NCBI GenBank assembly: GCA_963555705.1
Contig: OY743176.1
Location: 44,779,026 to 44,843,025 of the forward strand
Source: Ligustrum vulgare
Taxonomy: Eukaryota; Streptophyta; Magnoliopsida; Lamiales; Oleaceae
Direction: 5' to 3'
DNA: 64,000 nucleotides
Shown here: piece by piece, positions 20,197 to 33,525 of the stretch
How positions within the stretch are numbered: the stretch's first letter is position 1
Layout of the letters: each line of letters starts with the position of its first letter
Notes under the pieces: model-generated
What the model saw: the letters and a program-made list of their open reading frames with translations, nothing else
Databases searched by the model: none
Told to the model about the DNA's origin: nothing
Translations under genes and position numbers: made by a program

Positions 20197-22706
20197 CTCA
20201 CAGACACCTTGTATAATTGTTTCAATAAGGTGTTGCTCGATACTCCCCTTTTCCTTATTTCTACTTCTAAGTCAATTTATTCCTCCATGTCAGTCATGCC
20301 AACGTCCTCATCATATACTTCTTAGGACGTTTGACCTTCAAATTCCAGCACACATGCTTCCTCCTCCTCATCTTCTCTGGCTTCTTCTCCTCCCTATTTA
20401 CTCCTGAATTCATTAGCTAATAAGTATTTATTAGACATAATAGGAGGCAATGTCCCAAATTGAATGGTGAGAGATTGTCCTAGGTCTTCCTCATCTTCGT
20501 CCTTCTAGCTACGCTCAGATTTTGACTTTCCGGAATCCTTCTCATTGACTCTCCTGTCCTGGTATCCTTACTGTCGTTGAGAACGTTTTTATTTACCACT
20601 TTAATCAATTTAGGTGGTTTAAGATGTAGAGAATCCTGCTTCTGTCTCATCATTCTCCCATAGTTTGTAAACGTCTCTGCTGTGTTCTAGTCATCTCATT
20701 AAATGTAACAACTTTCCTTGCATTGTACTAGAAAGAATGCCATACATTTGGCTGACCAGGTTGTGGTCTGAATGTTCTTCTACTGTTCATCAGCCTAAAC
20801 TGCCTTTCAAAGGGTGGTTTTCTATGGTATGGCCTACTCCGTCCTCTATCGGGCTGGAGATTAGGAACATCATCAGAATGATTGTAATGTCCTTATGTCT
20901 CCACATGCTTACTTATTTCTCCCTTGCATTTAGCACACAAAATGCCTTCGTCCTTTCTGGGTTCCTTTCTTGTGAGTTACTCACAAACACTGTGATGTGG
21001 TTCGAGACCCTCGTCTCCATCATCTATGACTAACTTGAATTTTGGAAATCTGCCTTTGAAGTCGTCAACATCATATTCACCCCAAGTGGCTGTGGGAAAG
21101 GATTTTCATCCACTGCCATCTTCTTTTCGGCCTCGAACGTGATTCACCCAGACTTAATGGCATCCTGTAACACATGACGGAAAATGAGGCAATTGTTAGT
21201 CATATGGGACCATGCATTGTGCCATTTACAATATTTCTTACCCTGATTTGTTCAGGATTTGGCAACTTATGCTTATCGCTCAACTTTATTTGCTTATCCT
21301 TATATAGTTTATCAAATATAAGGTCAGCTTTGGTCACATCAAAATAGAACACTGTAGCTTTTTTGTTTTTATATCCAAAAGGGAAGGTATATGTATCTCC
21401 CTTAACCAATTCGGTCAAACATACTTTGGTTTGATCATAATAGTCATCATCGACCAGGTAAACGTTAAAATTTGGGTCTTTATAGTAAGTCCCTTTACTA
21501 GAATTCTTCATTTGTTCTTCTTCTCTAATCAAACGTTCATACCTGACTACATCAGCACTCAATTGGAAAAGGTCAGAAAACTCCATGTCCTGGAATTTCT
21601 TTTTAGATCAAAACTGAGGCAACTTTAAACGATCTTAACGAATTCTTTTTCAGGCAAAGGTACAAACACTTGCATCTGGCTGTTTTGAATCCCTGAAGTA
21701 AACTTTCTGCCCATTTGTTTGGCATTTGGCATAAATTCACCAAATCAACCAAAGTAACCTCAAATTTAGATTTGTAAAATTGAGCGTGGAACAATTGTTC
21801 TAGTTGTTGCCATATCTGAACAAAATTTGCTGGAAAGTTAATGAACCAAGAGAAAGATACCCTTGTTAGGGAACTAGGGAATAGTCTCATCTTATGGTAG
21901 TCATTTACCTTGCTACATTGCAACATGAAACACCCTATATGTTCTAGAGTAGAAACTTCCCCAAGGCTAGTGAACAATGAGAACTCTGGTACTTTGTACC
22001 CCCTAGGTCATGGATATGCTTGATCTACCCAATCAAGATATGACTTTGGGTAAGTAGGCCTAATACAAGGACGTATTCCCACAGCCATTTGATCCTGCAC
22101 TATCTCACTGATTTGATCTCTCAACAAGACATTAGGATCATAAGGGACACCCATGGGTTGGTTTCCTGGTGGTATCGCCTGAGGCCTGATGTTTGGTAAC
22201 GGGTTAGCAACAAAGGCGACATTTTTTAGACCATTGTTACCATTAGCTTGGATATTCCCCCCCCCCCCCCATCAATGACACGTGGGGTGTTCTGTCTGTT
22301 ATTTTGGACATTATCTCTTGTACTTGGGGTTACCCCCCAAGTTTGGCATCTCACTACTATTATTCAAGTTAGCCATACTACTACCCCCTAGGTTGGAAGT
22401 AGAATGTCCAAAAGGTAGTTCTATTCCCTTTTTTGGACTTACAATCGTGGGATTATGTCCCACAATTGTTCTGGCTTGGAAGTGATTTCCAATATTTGGA
22501 AAAGTTGACTGGAAAATTTGGCCTATTAGCCTATTCATAGTATCATCTAAGGTTCTTAGTTGCTTAGCCATGTTGTCATAATATTCTCTTTCACTTTGAA
22601 TAAACATTTTCATATTATGAACATATTGTAAGTTTACCTGTTCAACCACATCTTGGGTGAGTTCACCAAGTAGCGAGTGCATAATCCAAGGACTTAGTTC
22701 CGCCAT
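20197..22706 (-). pseudogene. T2 gag, heavily decayed
   Basis: 22706-22311 encodes the N-terminal part (starts MAELSPWIMHSLLGELTQ, Asn/Gln-rich end). 21977-21603 is the capsid part (MLQCSKVNDYHKMRLFPSSL, WFINFPANFVQIWQQLEQLF). 21586-21200 is the Ogre-type second gag domain (FSDLFQLSADVVRYERLIREEEQ). A CAKCKGEISKHV segment near 20930 is a degraded zinc-knuckle region. Many stops and shifts are present. A run of 12 C near 22259-22270 is a simple-sequence interruption. Confidence 0.8.
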
Positions 22707-22905
22707 TGGTTCATAGCAGCTCTGACTTTGTCCATCTATCTATGGAGTGCTTTGCTGCTCCTCATATCTCTCGATCACAGACTGGAATCGGTGGCTTGTT
22801 GGTTCCTTATTGGAATTTTTATGAGGCATATTGCTTCACCTTTGTATCTTCGAACACAAAAGTTATCCCACTGGGCATGCCAAGTTTTTTTTGTGCGAAG
22901 CCAAC

Positions 22906-25900
22906 TATAGCGACCCAGAATTTTTATGCAATAAATAATTATTTTAATATTTAGAAAATTGTGTCGCTACTATTTCATTTATTATTTTGAAATTAATGCC
23001 GCGACGGATTCGTCTAGCCAAGTCAAGAAATATCGAATTTGTTCGATTTTAAATTTAATATTCGAATTTCTAAAATTATATTATTTTAATTATTTATTCA
23101 AAGTATTATTTTCAAAAATCTTTCTAAAATCCAAAATTTTCCCACATGTCTTCTTCTTTACACCAAGACAACAATTCTTTATACAAAAACATCATCATTT
23201 TTATACAAATAAATATTACACCTAATTCTACACTATCATATTCTATAGTACCAACTCAATACATATTCTTCCCCATCACAACTCACGTTCCCCACCTTGT
23301 TTCCTTCTTAATTATTCTTTCCATCTCATTGTGTACAATCAACAAGCATCTCCACACATGAACAATTGGAACACCTCAAAGCATCATCATTATCATCACT
23401 TACACTACTCTTTCCAGCAAGGTAAAATGCTTTCTTCTCCTTTATCACCAACTCCACATACCACAATTTCGGACCCATCCATTTTCAGATTTCCACAATT
23501 CAATATATATAAACATCATCATCATCACTACCACAATTATCAGTTGCAGCCCAAACCATAACCACGAAACTTATGAATCATCAGCATCATCACCTCATTC
23601 CAACTGCAGTTCCTTTTCTGCAGCTAGACAACCAAGCATCATCAGTCCTCCTCCACCACCAGCAGCTCTAATGTCAAGCAACAATACTTCAATCCCCAAT
23701 TTTTGCAATCACCATAACAACCTGAATCATATTACTTCACTGCAGCCAACCCAACTCAAATCCCAATCTGCAACCATTTCAGCTCCACAGTCACGGCCAC
23801 CAAGCTGCCAAATTCCACTATCTGCTTCAGCCCTCCTTCATCACAATTCACACTGTCACTGCATCACCACATTTCATCATCACCAATCATCATCACAACC
23901 AAGAATTTCCCCCCAATACCAGAACCTCCACCGGAAGCAATCACCACAATCAAATCAATCCACCACCAATGAATCACTGCCGATCCAACCCGATCGAAAC
24001 AAGCTGCAAATTCCAACAAACACCACCACTGCCCTATTCTAATCAAACTTAGACATCAATTTAATCATCTTCATCATCACCAAACACCACAGCCATAGAC
24101 GACATCACCACCTCCGACCACCACTACTCAACTCTAAATCACCAAATGAACACCACCACAGCCCACAATCGCCAACCACCGGAGCCACTTCCACTGCCAA
24201 TCTCAAAATCCCCATCAATCGAACCTCAAATCAAACCAAAAACCAAGAAATAAACCAAGCCCAAGACTTACCTTCGAACGCCGTTTCTCCGACCGGAGTA
24301 TCATCGCGAACCCAGTTTCGTTTTTAACCACGGTTTTGCACCCAACCTCGCATATGAACCCCAAATCAGAACTCCCACACTTTGCCCGTCCTTCGCCTCA
24401 CCTAGCGCCGGCGAATCGCCGGTTAGAAACCGGATTTCCCTCTCTTCCTCAGCTCACGAACCTCTTTCGCCTGTCTCTCTCTAATGCCCTGATTAGCGAA
24501 GAATGAGAGAGAGAGGAGTAAAGAAAAGATAAAGTCTGATATTATATTTTAACTTTCGAAAATTTCAGTTTGGTCCCTAAAGTTTTGAAATGTTTCAAAT
24601 CAGTCCCTGAAGTTTTAATTTGTTTCAATTCAGTCCTGTTAGTTTTAAAATGATCATTTCAGCCCTTTCATTTTCAAAATATATTATTTCAGCCCTATAA
24701 TAATATTTATTTGAGCTTCGACCCAACTTTTGAAAATATTCATTTAAGTCCCTCAACTTTTAAAAGTATTCATTTTAGTCCCTCAACTTTCAAAACATCA
24801 ATTTTAGTCCTCAAATTATAATTTATCATTTTGAGTTATATATTCGATAAACTAAAGTGACTTATTGGCTAAGACGAAGCGTACGGAGAATTTAAAGAAA
24901 TTGAAGTCATTCCCGCTCAACTTTGCACTCGTCGGATTTGAGGTAGATTCGCACTTATTAATTAATTTAAATTATGATTTCATATAAATGTCATGTGACT
25001 TGTGAAAGTCAATTTTTAAGAAAAACAAGTATGTTTTTATGAAAGGTAAATATACCTTATGTTTTTATGAAAAGTAAGTATACCCTATGTTTTTACGATA
25101 ATGTTTTATATGTTTTGGATCATTGCTATGCACATAAGAATTCTTACCACCTAAGTTCGGTAGAATTCTGTGTCTCCATAAGTTTATGAGGATTTACCAC
25201 CTAAGTTCGGTAAAATTCCTGTCTTTCCATATGTTTATGAGGATTTACCACCTAAGTTCGGTAAAATTCCTGTCGCGTATGTTTATGAGGATTTCGATCC
25301 TATCTTATGTTATGATGGAAATGATCCCTATGAATTTCATGAATTATGTTTTGGTATACTTACTGTTATTATGATCTTACTGTTATTATGACTTACTACA
25401 TAAGAATTCTTACCACCTAAGTTCGGTAAAATTCTTATGTTTATGAGGATTTCGATTTTATCCTATGTTATGATGAAAACTTACTGTTATTATGATTTTA
25501 CTACATAAGAATTCTTACCACCTAAGTTCGGTAAAATTCTTATGTTTATGAGGATTTCAATCCTATCTTATGTTATGCTTTCAAAAGAAATTATGCTTGG
25601 CATAATTAAAATGTTTTATAAGTATATGGTTTTCAAAGAACTGTTTTCAAAGAGATGTTTTCAAAGAGCATATGATTTGCAAAATATGTCCCGTGCTGTA
25701 ATGCACAATATGAGTTTTATCAAGAACAGTTTTATAAAGAAGCTCTATCAATGCCCGTTTTATAAAGAGCCGGGATTTATGTGTTTAATCATCTTATAAA
25801 TTAAATTAATTTGCGATGAGTCTACTGAGTATTTCCCCCATGAAATACTCACCCTACTTTTAACAGTTTTGCAGATTTCGGAGACGGTGGCGAGCGATGA

Positions 25901-26213
25901 ATGATGGTGGCAATAATCGTTGAACGGTTGAAAGTTTGACGTTAATGATTTCCGTATTTTCCAAACAATCGAATAATTTAGAGAAGTTCATTTATTTGTG
26001 AAATTATGATATTGGCAATTTCTTTACAATATTAATGGTTCGATATACTATTTCAAATGGTTTCATAAATGTTTTCAATTTTAGCGGCCATTACAGTTTA
26101 TTTAATGTTGCCAAAAATGAATTTCAATTATTTCTTCCGCAAAAATATTATTCGAAAAAATTTAGACAGAAAATGACGTAGTGAATCGGGTATACGGAAC
26201 TCGGGGCGCTACA
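22906..26213 (+). mobile_element. Solo LTR A of the element-E family
   Basis: 3,308 bp from TATAGCGAC to GGGGCGCTACA, with duplicated flanks ccaac (22901-22905) and ctaac (26214-26218), one mismatch. It shares its first 250 bp and its whole right half with the LTRs of element E, including the AATTCTTACC...GGTAAAATTC hairpin repeats (25137-25540) and the 30-bp 'tttagtccctcaactttcaaaa' repeats (about 24560-24820). The part at about 23120-24300 is a CCA/CAT-rich tract that does not align with the other copies. No internal region remains. Confidence 0.88.
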
Positions 26214-26745
26214 CTAACAAATTAAAAAGGATTCAGAAGATGTGTAAGGAACAACAACCTCTCGAGACAAAGTCCCAATGAGGGGTGCTTCATTTACGAA
26301 GATTACAACGAAAGCGAAGAAAGGCCTCCAAGGGGTGCAAGCACACGAAATAGACTAAGATTTGACATGAAAAGTAAAGATAAAAGAAAATTACATATCT
26401 CTGTTTGAGAGTTAATTGATTGGTGCTTGTAAATGCCTAAGTTTCTACGATATATACAAAGCTATGTACAACTGCTTCCTAGCATTTGAATTCTTGATTT
26501 ACAACATGAATTTGTAACTTGTATGGAATGACTGATGCCCGTCATGTTGCATAATTGACGTCCAGGACCTTTCTTCAAGTAACTTTATGGTCCTTTCCAA
26601 CTACCTAAAATGTGGAAATTGCTGCTTAATGACCAGATGAATTGTGGGATGAACCCCCAAAACCACTTCTTCAACGTTACCTAGCTTGGTCACCCAATTG
26701 CCCTTGCATTCTTCCTGTACCCAAAAACTCTAGTGATCGCCCAGC

Positions 26746-26949
26746 TAGAGATGGCAATGGGTTCAGGTTTGGAAAACTCATACCCTACCATTTATAATAC
26801 ACATACCCTACCCATATACCCATACCCATGTCGGGTTTCTAAATATACACCCATACCCTACCCACAAATCCATTGGGTCGGGTAATTTTCACCCATTTGT
26901 GTCGGGTACCCAACTGGTTTTGGGTTCGTGGGTATTATTGCAATCCTTA
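26746..26949. mobile_element. hAT-type MITE 2 in the T2 5' LTR
   Basis: 204 bp beginning TAGAGATGGCAAT and ending, in inverted form, TAAGGATTGCAAT. The flanks cgcccagc and cgccctagc are an 8-bp TSD with a one-base indel. The interior shares the accc-ata-ccc repeats of MITE 1. The allelic position in the other LTR (1892-1907) is empty apart from two octamers. Confidence 0.82.
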
Positions 26950-27056
26950 CGCCCTAGCTCCCTTCACATCGCCCCTCCATCTGTAATGTGCTAGCATGTT
27001 TTGGGCCTTTTATGTTGGGCCTCTGACTTGGGTATTTTTTAGGTGTCAACAGGGTT

Positions 27057-27595
27057 TGATTAAATTACATAATGAATAGTAACCAATACTATTGTGTGAA
27101 TAGTAACTTCAAGACGACAATAAGATTTTTAATATTATCGTTCCATTGGAAAAAAATTTCTTCAAAACACATACATTTTCAAAGTGATTCTTAGAATAAT
27201 ATTGTCAATTTATGGCGTTACTTAAGGATAGTGATATTTTATTATCATCCTTATGTCATCTCCAATATGTTTTCTTGATATGGTTCCTTCGAAATTTAGG
27301 AGGTGTGCGACTCAACGAGCCCTCGAGATCGAGTGATTCCTCCTTTGTAGCATCGTCGTCCTAAGATACAAAAATATATAAATTTGCCAAATTTTTGCAT
27401 TTTCCATATTTGGACATGGGAGGAATTGTAAAAGATTAAGAGGCTTTGGTTTCAGTTGGCTACAGTACCATGAGTTTATCAGATAGTCACTTTCCATTTC
27501 GTTAAACTTTAATCCACCAAAACGTTTCCAAACTGCCCTTATTCTCTCTACGCCCTTTGTAGTTTCTATTTTAGATTATGTGTTAGCATGCCTTA
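27057..27595. other. Intervening sequence between T2 and copia element C1
   Basis: About 540 bp without a supported gene. One minus-strand ORF (27312-27497, 61 codons) has no recognisable features. The T2 target site (gggtt) marks the left border. It could be host intergenic DNA or an unrecognised older repeat. Confidence 0.4.
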
Positions 27596-28282
27596 TGTTG
27601 GAGAGTTTGTATAGTAATAGAGATTTTGGATGTTTTTTAGTCCCACATAGGATAGAAATAAAAAGAAATACTTTTTTATAAATGTGAAAATAATACACTT
27701 AATAAATTGGACAAAAGACCACTCAATTGGGCTTTGGGCCTAAACCATATGATTTGGGCTTGATTGGTCTCCTTGATAGGCTATATATACAAATATATTA
27801 TATAGTCAAAAGATGGGCCTTGGGGGTCTTGGGTCTTGTGATTTCCAAATTCTAGTTTTAGCATTTATATTTCTTTTTTCGGTTTTGTATGAATGGATGT
27901 GTCTAATCAACAAAACTTACCAGAAATAACCGAAGCCATGGATAAGATTGTTCATTTTCTATAAAAAGGAACATAAAACTTCATTTTACATACACAAAAA
28001 ATCCTGACATTTCAATCCTTCGAAAATTCTGTCTGAGAGAAAAATACACCAAGTAAATTCTCCAGACCTAGGAATATGATGCTAGATTCTTTGGGAAAAG
28101 ATTGTTGAATCTTGGTAGCAGATGCTCGTTGAACTGCAAACACATGAGTAGGGACGAAATTCTACTATAGGACATAGCAACACGCTAGCCTCAATCTGCA
28201 TTCAAGTCGGTCAATTATTTATATTCATTTGTTGAATTTTATTTTATTTTGTTTCGTATATTTTTACAGATTGTTTCCAACA
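27596..28282 (+). repeat. 5' LTR of C1
   Basis: 687 bp, TGTTGG...CCAACA. A TATAAAAA core at 27960-27967 (ctataaaaaggaac) corresponds to TATAAATA at 61450-61457 in the 3' LTR. I did not recognise a standard initiator-Met primer site after the LTR. Confidence 0.9.
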
Positions 28283-28362
28283 ATCTATAGCAGAATTTTT
28301 CTATCGTTCATTTTATTAATTTTTATTATTCAAGTATAGAACAATCTGGGACTAGTGGGAAA

Positions 28363-28950
28363 GTGAAACCCCTTGTTGAGAAGCCAGACAAGTTCAAGGG
28401 TCTGGGTTTAAAACGATGGAAACAGAAGATGTTTTATTTAACAACATTAAATCTTGCTCATGTTGTCAAGGAAGAATGTCCTAAGGCAGAAGTAGATAAT
28501 ATTTCTGCAGAACAACTCAGTGCTGTCGATGCATGGAAACACAGTGAGTTTTCATGCAGATATTATATTCTGAACAATCTTGATGACACACGATATGATG
28601 TGTATAGATCTTATTAAATTGCAAAGGAACTCTGGGATTCACTAGAGAATAAATATAAGATTGAAGACGCTGGTTTGAGGAAATCAACATTGGGAAATTC
28701 TTGAAGTATCAATTGGTGGATTCAAAGGCTGTTATCAATCAAGTTGAAGAGTTCCAAATTATTATCCATGAACTTGCTGCAGAAGGAATGGACTTAGCAA
28801 AATCATTCGATGTCGGATCTATAATAGAGAAATTACCTTAATCTTGGAATGATTTCAAGATTCATCTAAAGCATAAGAAAACTAATATGTCTATGGAGGA
28901 TCTAGTTCTTAAACGAAGGGTTCAAGAAGATCACTGAAAAAGTGAAGGGT
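28363..28950 (+). pseudogene. C1 gag N-terminal and capsid part, many stops
   Basis: 28363-28617 reads KPDKFKGLGLKRWKQKMFYL, the usual copia gag opening, then AVDAWKHSEFSCRYYILNNL. A TAA at 28615-28617 interrupts. The rest (LWDSLENKYKIED...) is recognisable up to about 28930 but contains stops and shifts. It would have formed the particle. Confidence 0.82.
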
Positions 28951-29561
28951 TGAATGCTTCAGCGTTCGAAGCCAAAGCCAACGTCATTGAGGACGCAGAA
29001 TCATCCAAGCCTAAGCCTAAATTCCAAAAGAACAAAATGTTCAACAAAAAAGGCAAAGGTCCAAGTGTTCTTGCTCCAAAAGGAAAGAATTTCAAGGCAA
29101 TTAAGGGTGCTTGCTGGGTATGTGGAAAAACTAGACACAAAGCACAAAATTGCCACCACAAGAAAGCAAATCCTGCTACCAACAACAACAACCTAGCCAA
29201 TGTGGCTAAAGAATTCGTTGGTGTTATATCTGAAGTTAACATGGTGATTGACAGCAAAGATTGGTGGGTGGATACCGATACAACAAGGTACATCTGTGGA
29301 AACAGAAATATGTTTAACATCTACACTCCTAACAATGGCGATGAGAAGATGTTTATGGGAAATGCATCAACTGCTAATTTCCCTGGAAAAGGAAAAGTGG
29401 TTATACAATTAACTTCTGAAAAAGAACTTACTCTTATGGATGTACTGCATGTTCCTACTATTACTAAAAACCTTATATATGGTCCGGTGTTGAGGAAAAG
29501 GGGATTTAAACTTGTATTTGAATCTGACAAGTTTGTTCTTACTAAGGGGGAACTTTTGTAG
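28950..29561 (+). pseudogene. C1 gag zinc knuckle and protease
   Basis: Open frame of 203 codons. The zinc knuckle CWVCGKTRHKAQNC (CX2CX4HX4C) is followed by the protease region WWVDTDTTRYICGNRNMF (a D-T-D form of the usual D-S-G/A active site, so probably altered) and MGNASTANFPGKGKVVIQL, VLHVPTITKNLI. A TAG at 29559 precedes the integrase frame, which starts shortly after. Confidence 0.85.
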
Positions 29562-29572
29562 AAAAGGGCTAC

Positions 29573-30254
29573 TTGGCTGAAGGGCTCTTTAAACTTAATG
29601 TACTTGACTATGATGTTATTAATAATATAAATAAGGCTTCCATCTGCTTGATTGAATCTTCTACATTATGGCATGCTAGATTAGGACACATTAATTTTAA
29701 ATCATTGCATAGAATGGTTAATCTTGGTTTATTGCCTAGTTGTAAAATGGATAACATGCAGAAATGCGACACATGTATTGAATCAAAGTTTTCTAGCAAG
29801 TCATATAAATCTGTTGTTAATAGATCGAACGAATTATTGGGATTAGTTCATACAGATTTTGGTGATTTAAAATCAATGCCAAGTCATGGAGGAAAGAATT
29901 ATTATATTACTTTCATAGATGATAGTAGCAGATATTGTTACATATATTTGCTACACACTAAAGATGAAGCTTTGAATATATTTAAGACATATAAATTAGA
30001 AGTGGAAAATCAGTTAGATAAGAAGATCAAAATACTGCGTTCGGATAGAGTAGGAGAATTTGAGTCGAATCTCTTTGCAAAACTTTGTACTTCTCATGAA
30101 ATAGTACAACAAACAGTGGCACCATACACTCCTCAAAAAAACCGAGTGGCTGAACATAAGAATAGAACATTGAAAAATATGGTGAATTCCATGCTTAATA
30201 ATTCTGGTTTACCACCTAATATGTGGGGTGAAGCTAAACTAACTGCAAATACTA
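29573..30254 (+). pseudogene. C1 integrase, N-terminal and core part
   Basis: The HHCC finger (WHARLGHINFKSLHRM...CDTCIESK) and core (LVHTDFGDLKSMPSHGGKNYYITFIDDSSRYCYIYLL, LRSDRVGEFESNLF, TVAPYTPQKNRVAEHKNRTL) are visible. The frame is open until the G4 insertion after ..TANTI. It continues at 57047-57143 and again at 58512. Confidence 0.9.
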
Positions 30255-30775
30255 TTATGTGATCCCACAACGGGAATCACGACAAAAAAGATGAATAAAC
30301 GAAACAACAAACGGAAAGATCTAAATTCAGCTAAACACAAGAAAACAAGACTTGAGAAATGATAAGAACGATAAATGAAAGATAGGATTGACGATAAGAC
30401 CTTAACCCAACAATCAAGACGCGAGGATTTGACGATGCGGATTGAAGAACCAAAGTTTTCGAAACGCCATTTGCTTGTTGATAAGTTTCTAATTGGAACG
30501 TCACAAATATTTCACAATATTTGATAAGTTCGGATTTGTTCTTGAAGAACACATAAGGGACTCCTCAACCTTTTAATTTGGAGAAAACTCTCTCAAACAA
30601 TATCAATAATCTCAAAACTAATGTTCAATAATGAAAAAACAACAATTTAAAGTAAAACTGACCTAAACTAGCCATAGCCACTAATTAGGGTTCAAATTAT
30701 GGAAAGAAATAATTAAAAACGGAAAAACAACTAAAATCGCGAAAATTCGAAATAAAATAGTTACGGCCGTGAAAG
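30255..30775 (-). repeat. G4 3' LTR, first part
   Basis: Matches 56128-56660 closely (gatctaaattca..., caatatttgataagttcgg, gaaaactctctcaaacaat). It is cut at gttacggccgtgaaag by element F and resumes at 49961 with catgaaagtgatac. Confidence 0.88.
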
Positions 30776-31825
30776 CAATGTTATCAAACCCGGATCAGAC
30801 CGACTGGTGGGGACTAGAAACCTGCAACCTGGTTCAAAAATCGAGTCACAAATTGTTAAAAAACCGGATTTAAAAAACCTGGTTAAAACTCGGTCGAACC
30901 GACCGGTTTTGAAAAAATCGGCAACCCGGTTCCGGGTTTCCTGGATTCAACGGGTCAAGCTAAAGAGTTAATTTTTTTTTTTTTTTTAATATTAAACTCA
31001 ATAGTTTATAGTCTAAACGCAACCTATTCAATTGAGAATTTTCTCCCAAACAACCTATTTTTGAGCCTACAGATTCTTTGTCTCAACATATGCTTCCGAT
31101 GTGGATTCAGACATTGATCCTTTTCTTTTTTTCCTCCCTCCCCTCATTACTATTTCGGTGCTTCCAGCTTCCACATTCCACTGTAATTAATTGTAAAGGT
31201 CACTAGTAAATAGCAAATAAATACTAATAGTATATTCGACATATAATATAAATACCAAATATCATATGCCTTTTTTTTTTAATTAAAAAAAATCCCTCAA
31301 TTATGAGATTTTAATTTTCTTTTTATTCTCTTATATTTATTCAATTCTTCAACTATTTTTATTTCATTATTAGTATAATAATTTAAGAATCTTTTTTTAT
31401 GGGTTAAAATAAATTTAATATTAAAGTTTTGAAATAAATTATACTAATAATTAATAAATATAATTAACAACAACTAATCTATGTTTCCTTTGAATTAATA
31501 ATTCTAAAATTAAAAAATATTATTGCCATAATGTTTTATATCTTGTGTAGATTTAATTTTTATATAAAAGATTATTTATGTAATAAAATAATTAAAATAA
31601 TATTAGAAATCTAAAATTAATTATTGCTCTCAATTCCTGTTGTCTGTACTTCAATTTTTTTTATAATTTTATTTAATGTATTGGGTCGACTGATAAGTGC
31701 TTTATTAATATTTATTTTATGCACTTATAACCTTGGACTAGCAATAATTTGATTCTATCTGAGTATTATTAATGCATTTTATATTTTATGTTGTATCTTA
31801 CTTAATATTAAAGGAGGAGAGTTTC

Positions 31826-33135
31826 TCGCCAATTTGACACAACTTTTTGTGATCTTTTTTTTATACAATATTATATATTATATATTTCATTTATTTTCAC
31901 ACTCAACTTTTATTGCTTTCACACTCCAAATACCAAAACTTAACTTTTATTGTGTTCATACTACTACTTCCACTTAAATATTTTTATGGAGATTTTTTTT
32001 GTACTTATTTATATTTGATTATTTGTGTTTAAACCTCTCTTTTCATAATTTTTATTTTTATTTTTTTATTTTTTTTATTTTTTATTTTTTTTATCTTTTA
32101 ATGTTTTGAATTTTGCAAATAAGTATTTATGTGCAGTAATACAAATTCAATGCAAAATTTTCAGTTCAAAATTATATCGAAGTTGTGTCACGTATCTAAT
32201 ACTAAATAAATCTTATTATATAAAACTTTTTATAAATAATCTTATTTTTTTAGTTATTTAGTACATCTAAAAATTTGAGCTCCTTTGTATTGTGTTCTAT
32301 TAATTTAATTAGTATTTTTATAGAAAGTTACATTTAATACGTAAATAATTTTTTTCAATAATTGTAATATTTTATTGGTATCAATCTTATGGATGAATAA
32401 TTTCGTTTTGTTATACAAATCTAATATCAACTCCTCCCGCCAATTTGACACAACTTTTTGTGATTTTTTTTATACAATATTATATATTATATATTTCATT
32501 TATTTTCACACTCAAATTTTATTGCTTTCACAATCCAAATACCAAAACTCAACTTTTATTGTGTTCATACTGCTACTTCCACTTAAATATTTTTATGGAG
32601 ATTTTTTTTTACTTATTTATATTTGATTATTTGTGTTTAAACCTCTCTTTTCATAATTTTTTTTATCTTTCAATGTTTTGAATTTTGCAAATAAGTATTT
32701 GTGTGCAGTCATACAAATTCAATGCAAAATTTTCTGTTCAAAATTATATCGAAGTTGTATCACGCATCTAATACTAAATAAATCTTATTGTATAAAACTT
32801 TTTATAAATAATCTTATTTTTTAGTTATTTAGTACATCTAAAAATTTGATATCCTTTGTATTGTGTTCTATTAACTTAATTAGTATTTTTATAGAAAGTT
32901 ACATTTAATACGTAAATATTTTTTTTCAATAATTGTGATGTTTTATTGGCATCAATCTTATGGATGAATAATTTCGTTCTGTCATACAAATCTAATATCG
33001 ACTCCTCCCGCCAATTTGACACAACTTTTTGTGATTACATTTAATACGTAAATAATTTCTTTCAATAATTGTGATATTTTATTGGTATCAATCTTATGGA
33101 TGAATAATTTCGTTCTGTCATACAAATCTAATATC
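31826..33135 (+). repeat. Tandem repeat in the Helitron 5' arm (570-610 bp unit, 2.2 copies)
   Basis: Three units each open with cgccaatttgacacaactttttgtgat, at about 31827, 32437 and 33008. The third is truncated to its start and end portion. Units share ttttatacaatattatatattat and the close attggtatcaatcttatggatg. The short ORFs here are by-products. Confidence 0.88.
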
Positions 33136-33525
33136 GAATTTTCATTTATATTTATATCGAATATTTAATCAATTTGTATTAAATTTTGGTTTAAACAATC
33201 ATACTTTTAATTCAATATTTATGATTCTTAAATTTTTACAACAATAAGTAAATTGTCTCCCAATTTACTTAACTGATAATTGAGATGATCAATATTATAT
33301 TATAATTTTCATCAAAAAATAATTACGTTGTATAAAAATTGCAAAAACTTATAATACCATGAATTTGATGCGTCTTTGTCAATCACAATTTTAGTTTTTT
33401 TTTTTTTTTTTTTTTTTTATGATTATCGAATTCGTTTCTTATACGTGTTGTTTTTCATTGTAAATGGTCAAAACAATAATTCTTATCTTTTATAGCATGA
33501 TCTATATTATTAAAATTTTCATCTA

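Larger units (their letters stand above)
1332..27051 (-). mobile_element. T2: Tat/Ogre-like Ty3/gypsy retrotransposon (minus strand), disrupted by nested insertions
   Basis: The ends are defined by related LTRs at 1332-1999 and 22892-27051 and by a perfect 5-bp TSD, gggtt, at 1327-1331 and 27052-27056. Read on the minus strand the order is 5' LTR, gag, protease, reverse transcriptase, RNase H, archaeal-type RNase H, integrase, polypurine tract, 3' LTR. Two RNase H domains in a row are the mark of the Tat lineage. The element has been opened by T1 (2302-14412), an hAT-type MITE (15574-16221), solo LTR A (22906-26213) and a second MITE (26746-26949). All reading frames are broken, so it is a relic. 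Confidence 0.88.
22892..27051 (-). repeat. 5' LTR of T2, interrupted by solo LTR A and MITE 2
   Basis: The LTR pieces are 22892-22905 and 26214-27051. The left fragment tgtgcgaagccaac and the right fragment ctaacaaattaaaaagg rejoin to match 1332-1365. It ends ...aggtgtcaaca at 27051, followed by TSD gggtt. Just inside the LTR on the minus strand is TTGGCATGCCCAGTGGGA (about 22866-22883), a plausible primer binding site. Confidence 0.85.

Noticed and set aside
27312..27497. 61-aa minus-strand ORF as a small host gene
   Set aside because: No motif, no promoter or splice support and ordinary length for chance in AT-rich DNA.
28283..28300. Initiator-Met primer binding site for C1
   Set aside because: The sequence after the LTR (atctatagcagaattt) does not match TGGTATCAGAGC, and I could not assign another tRNA.
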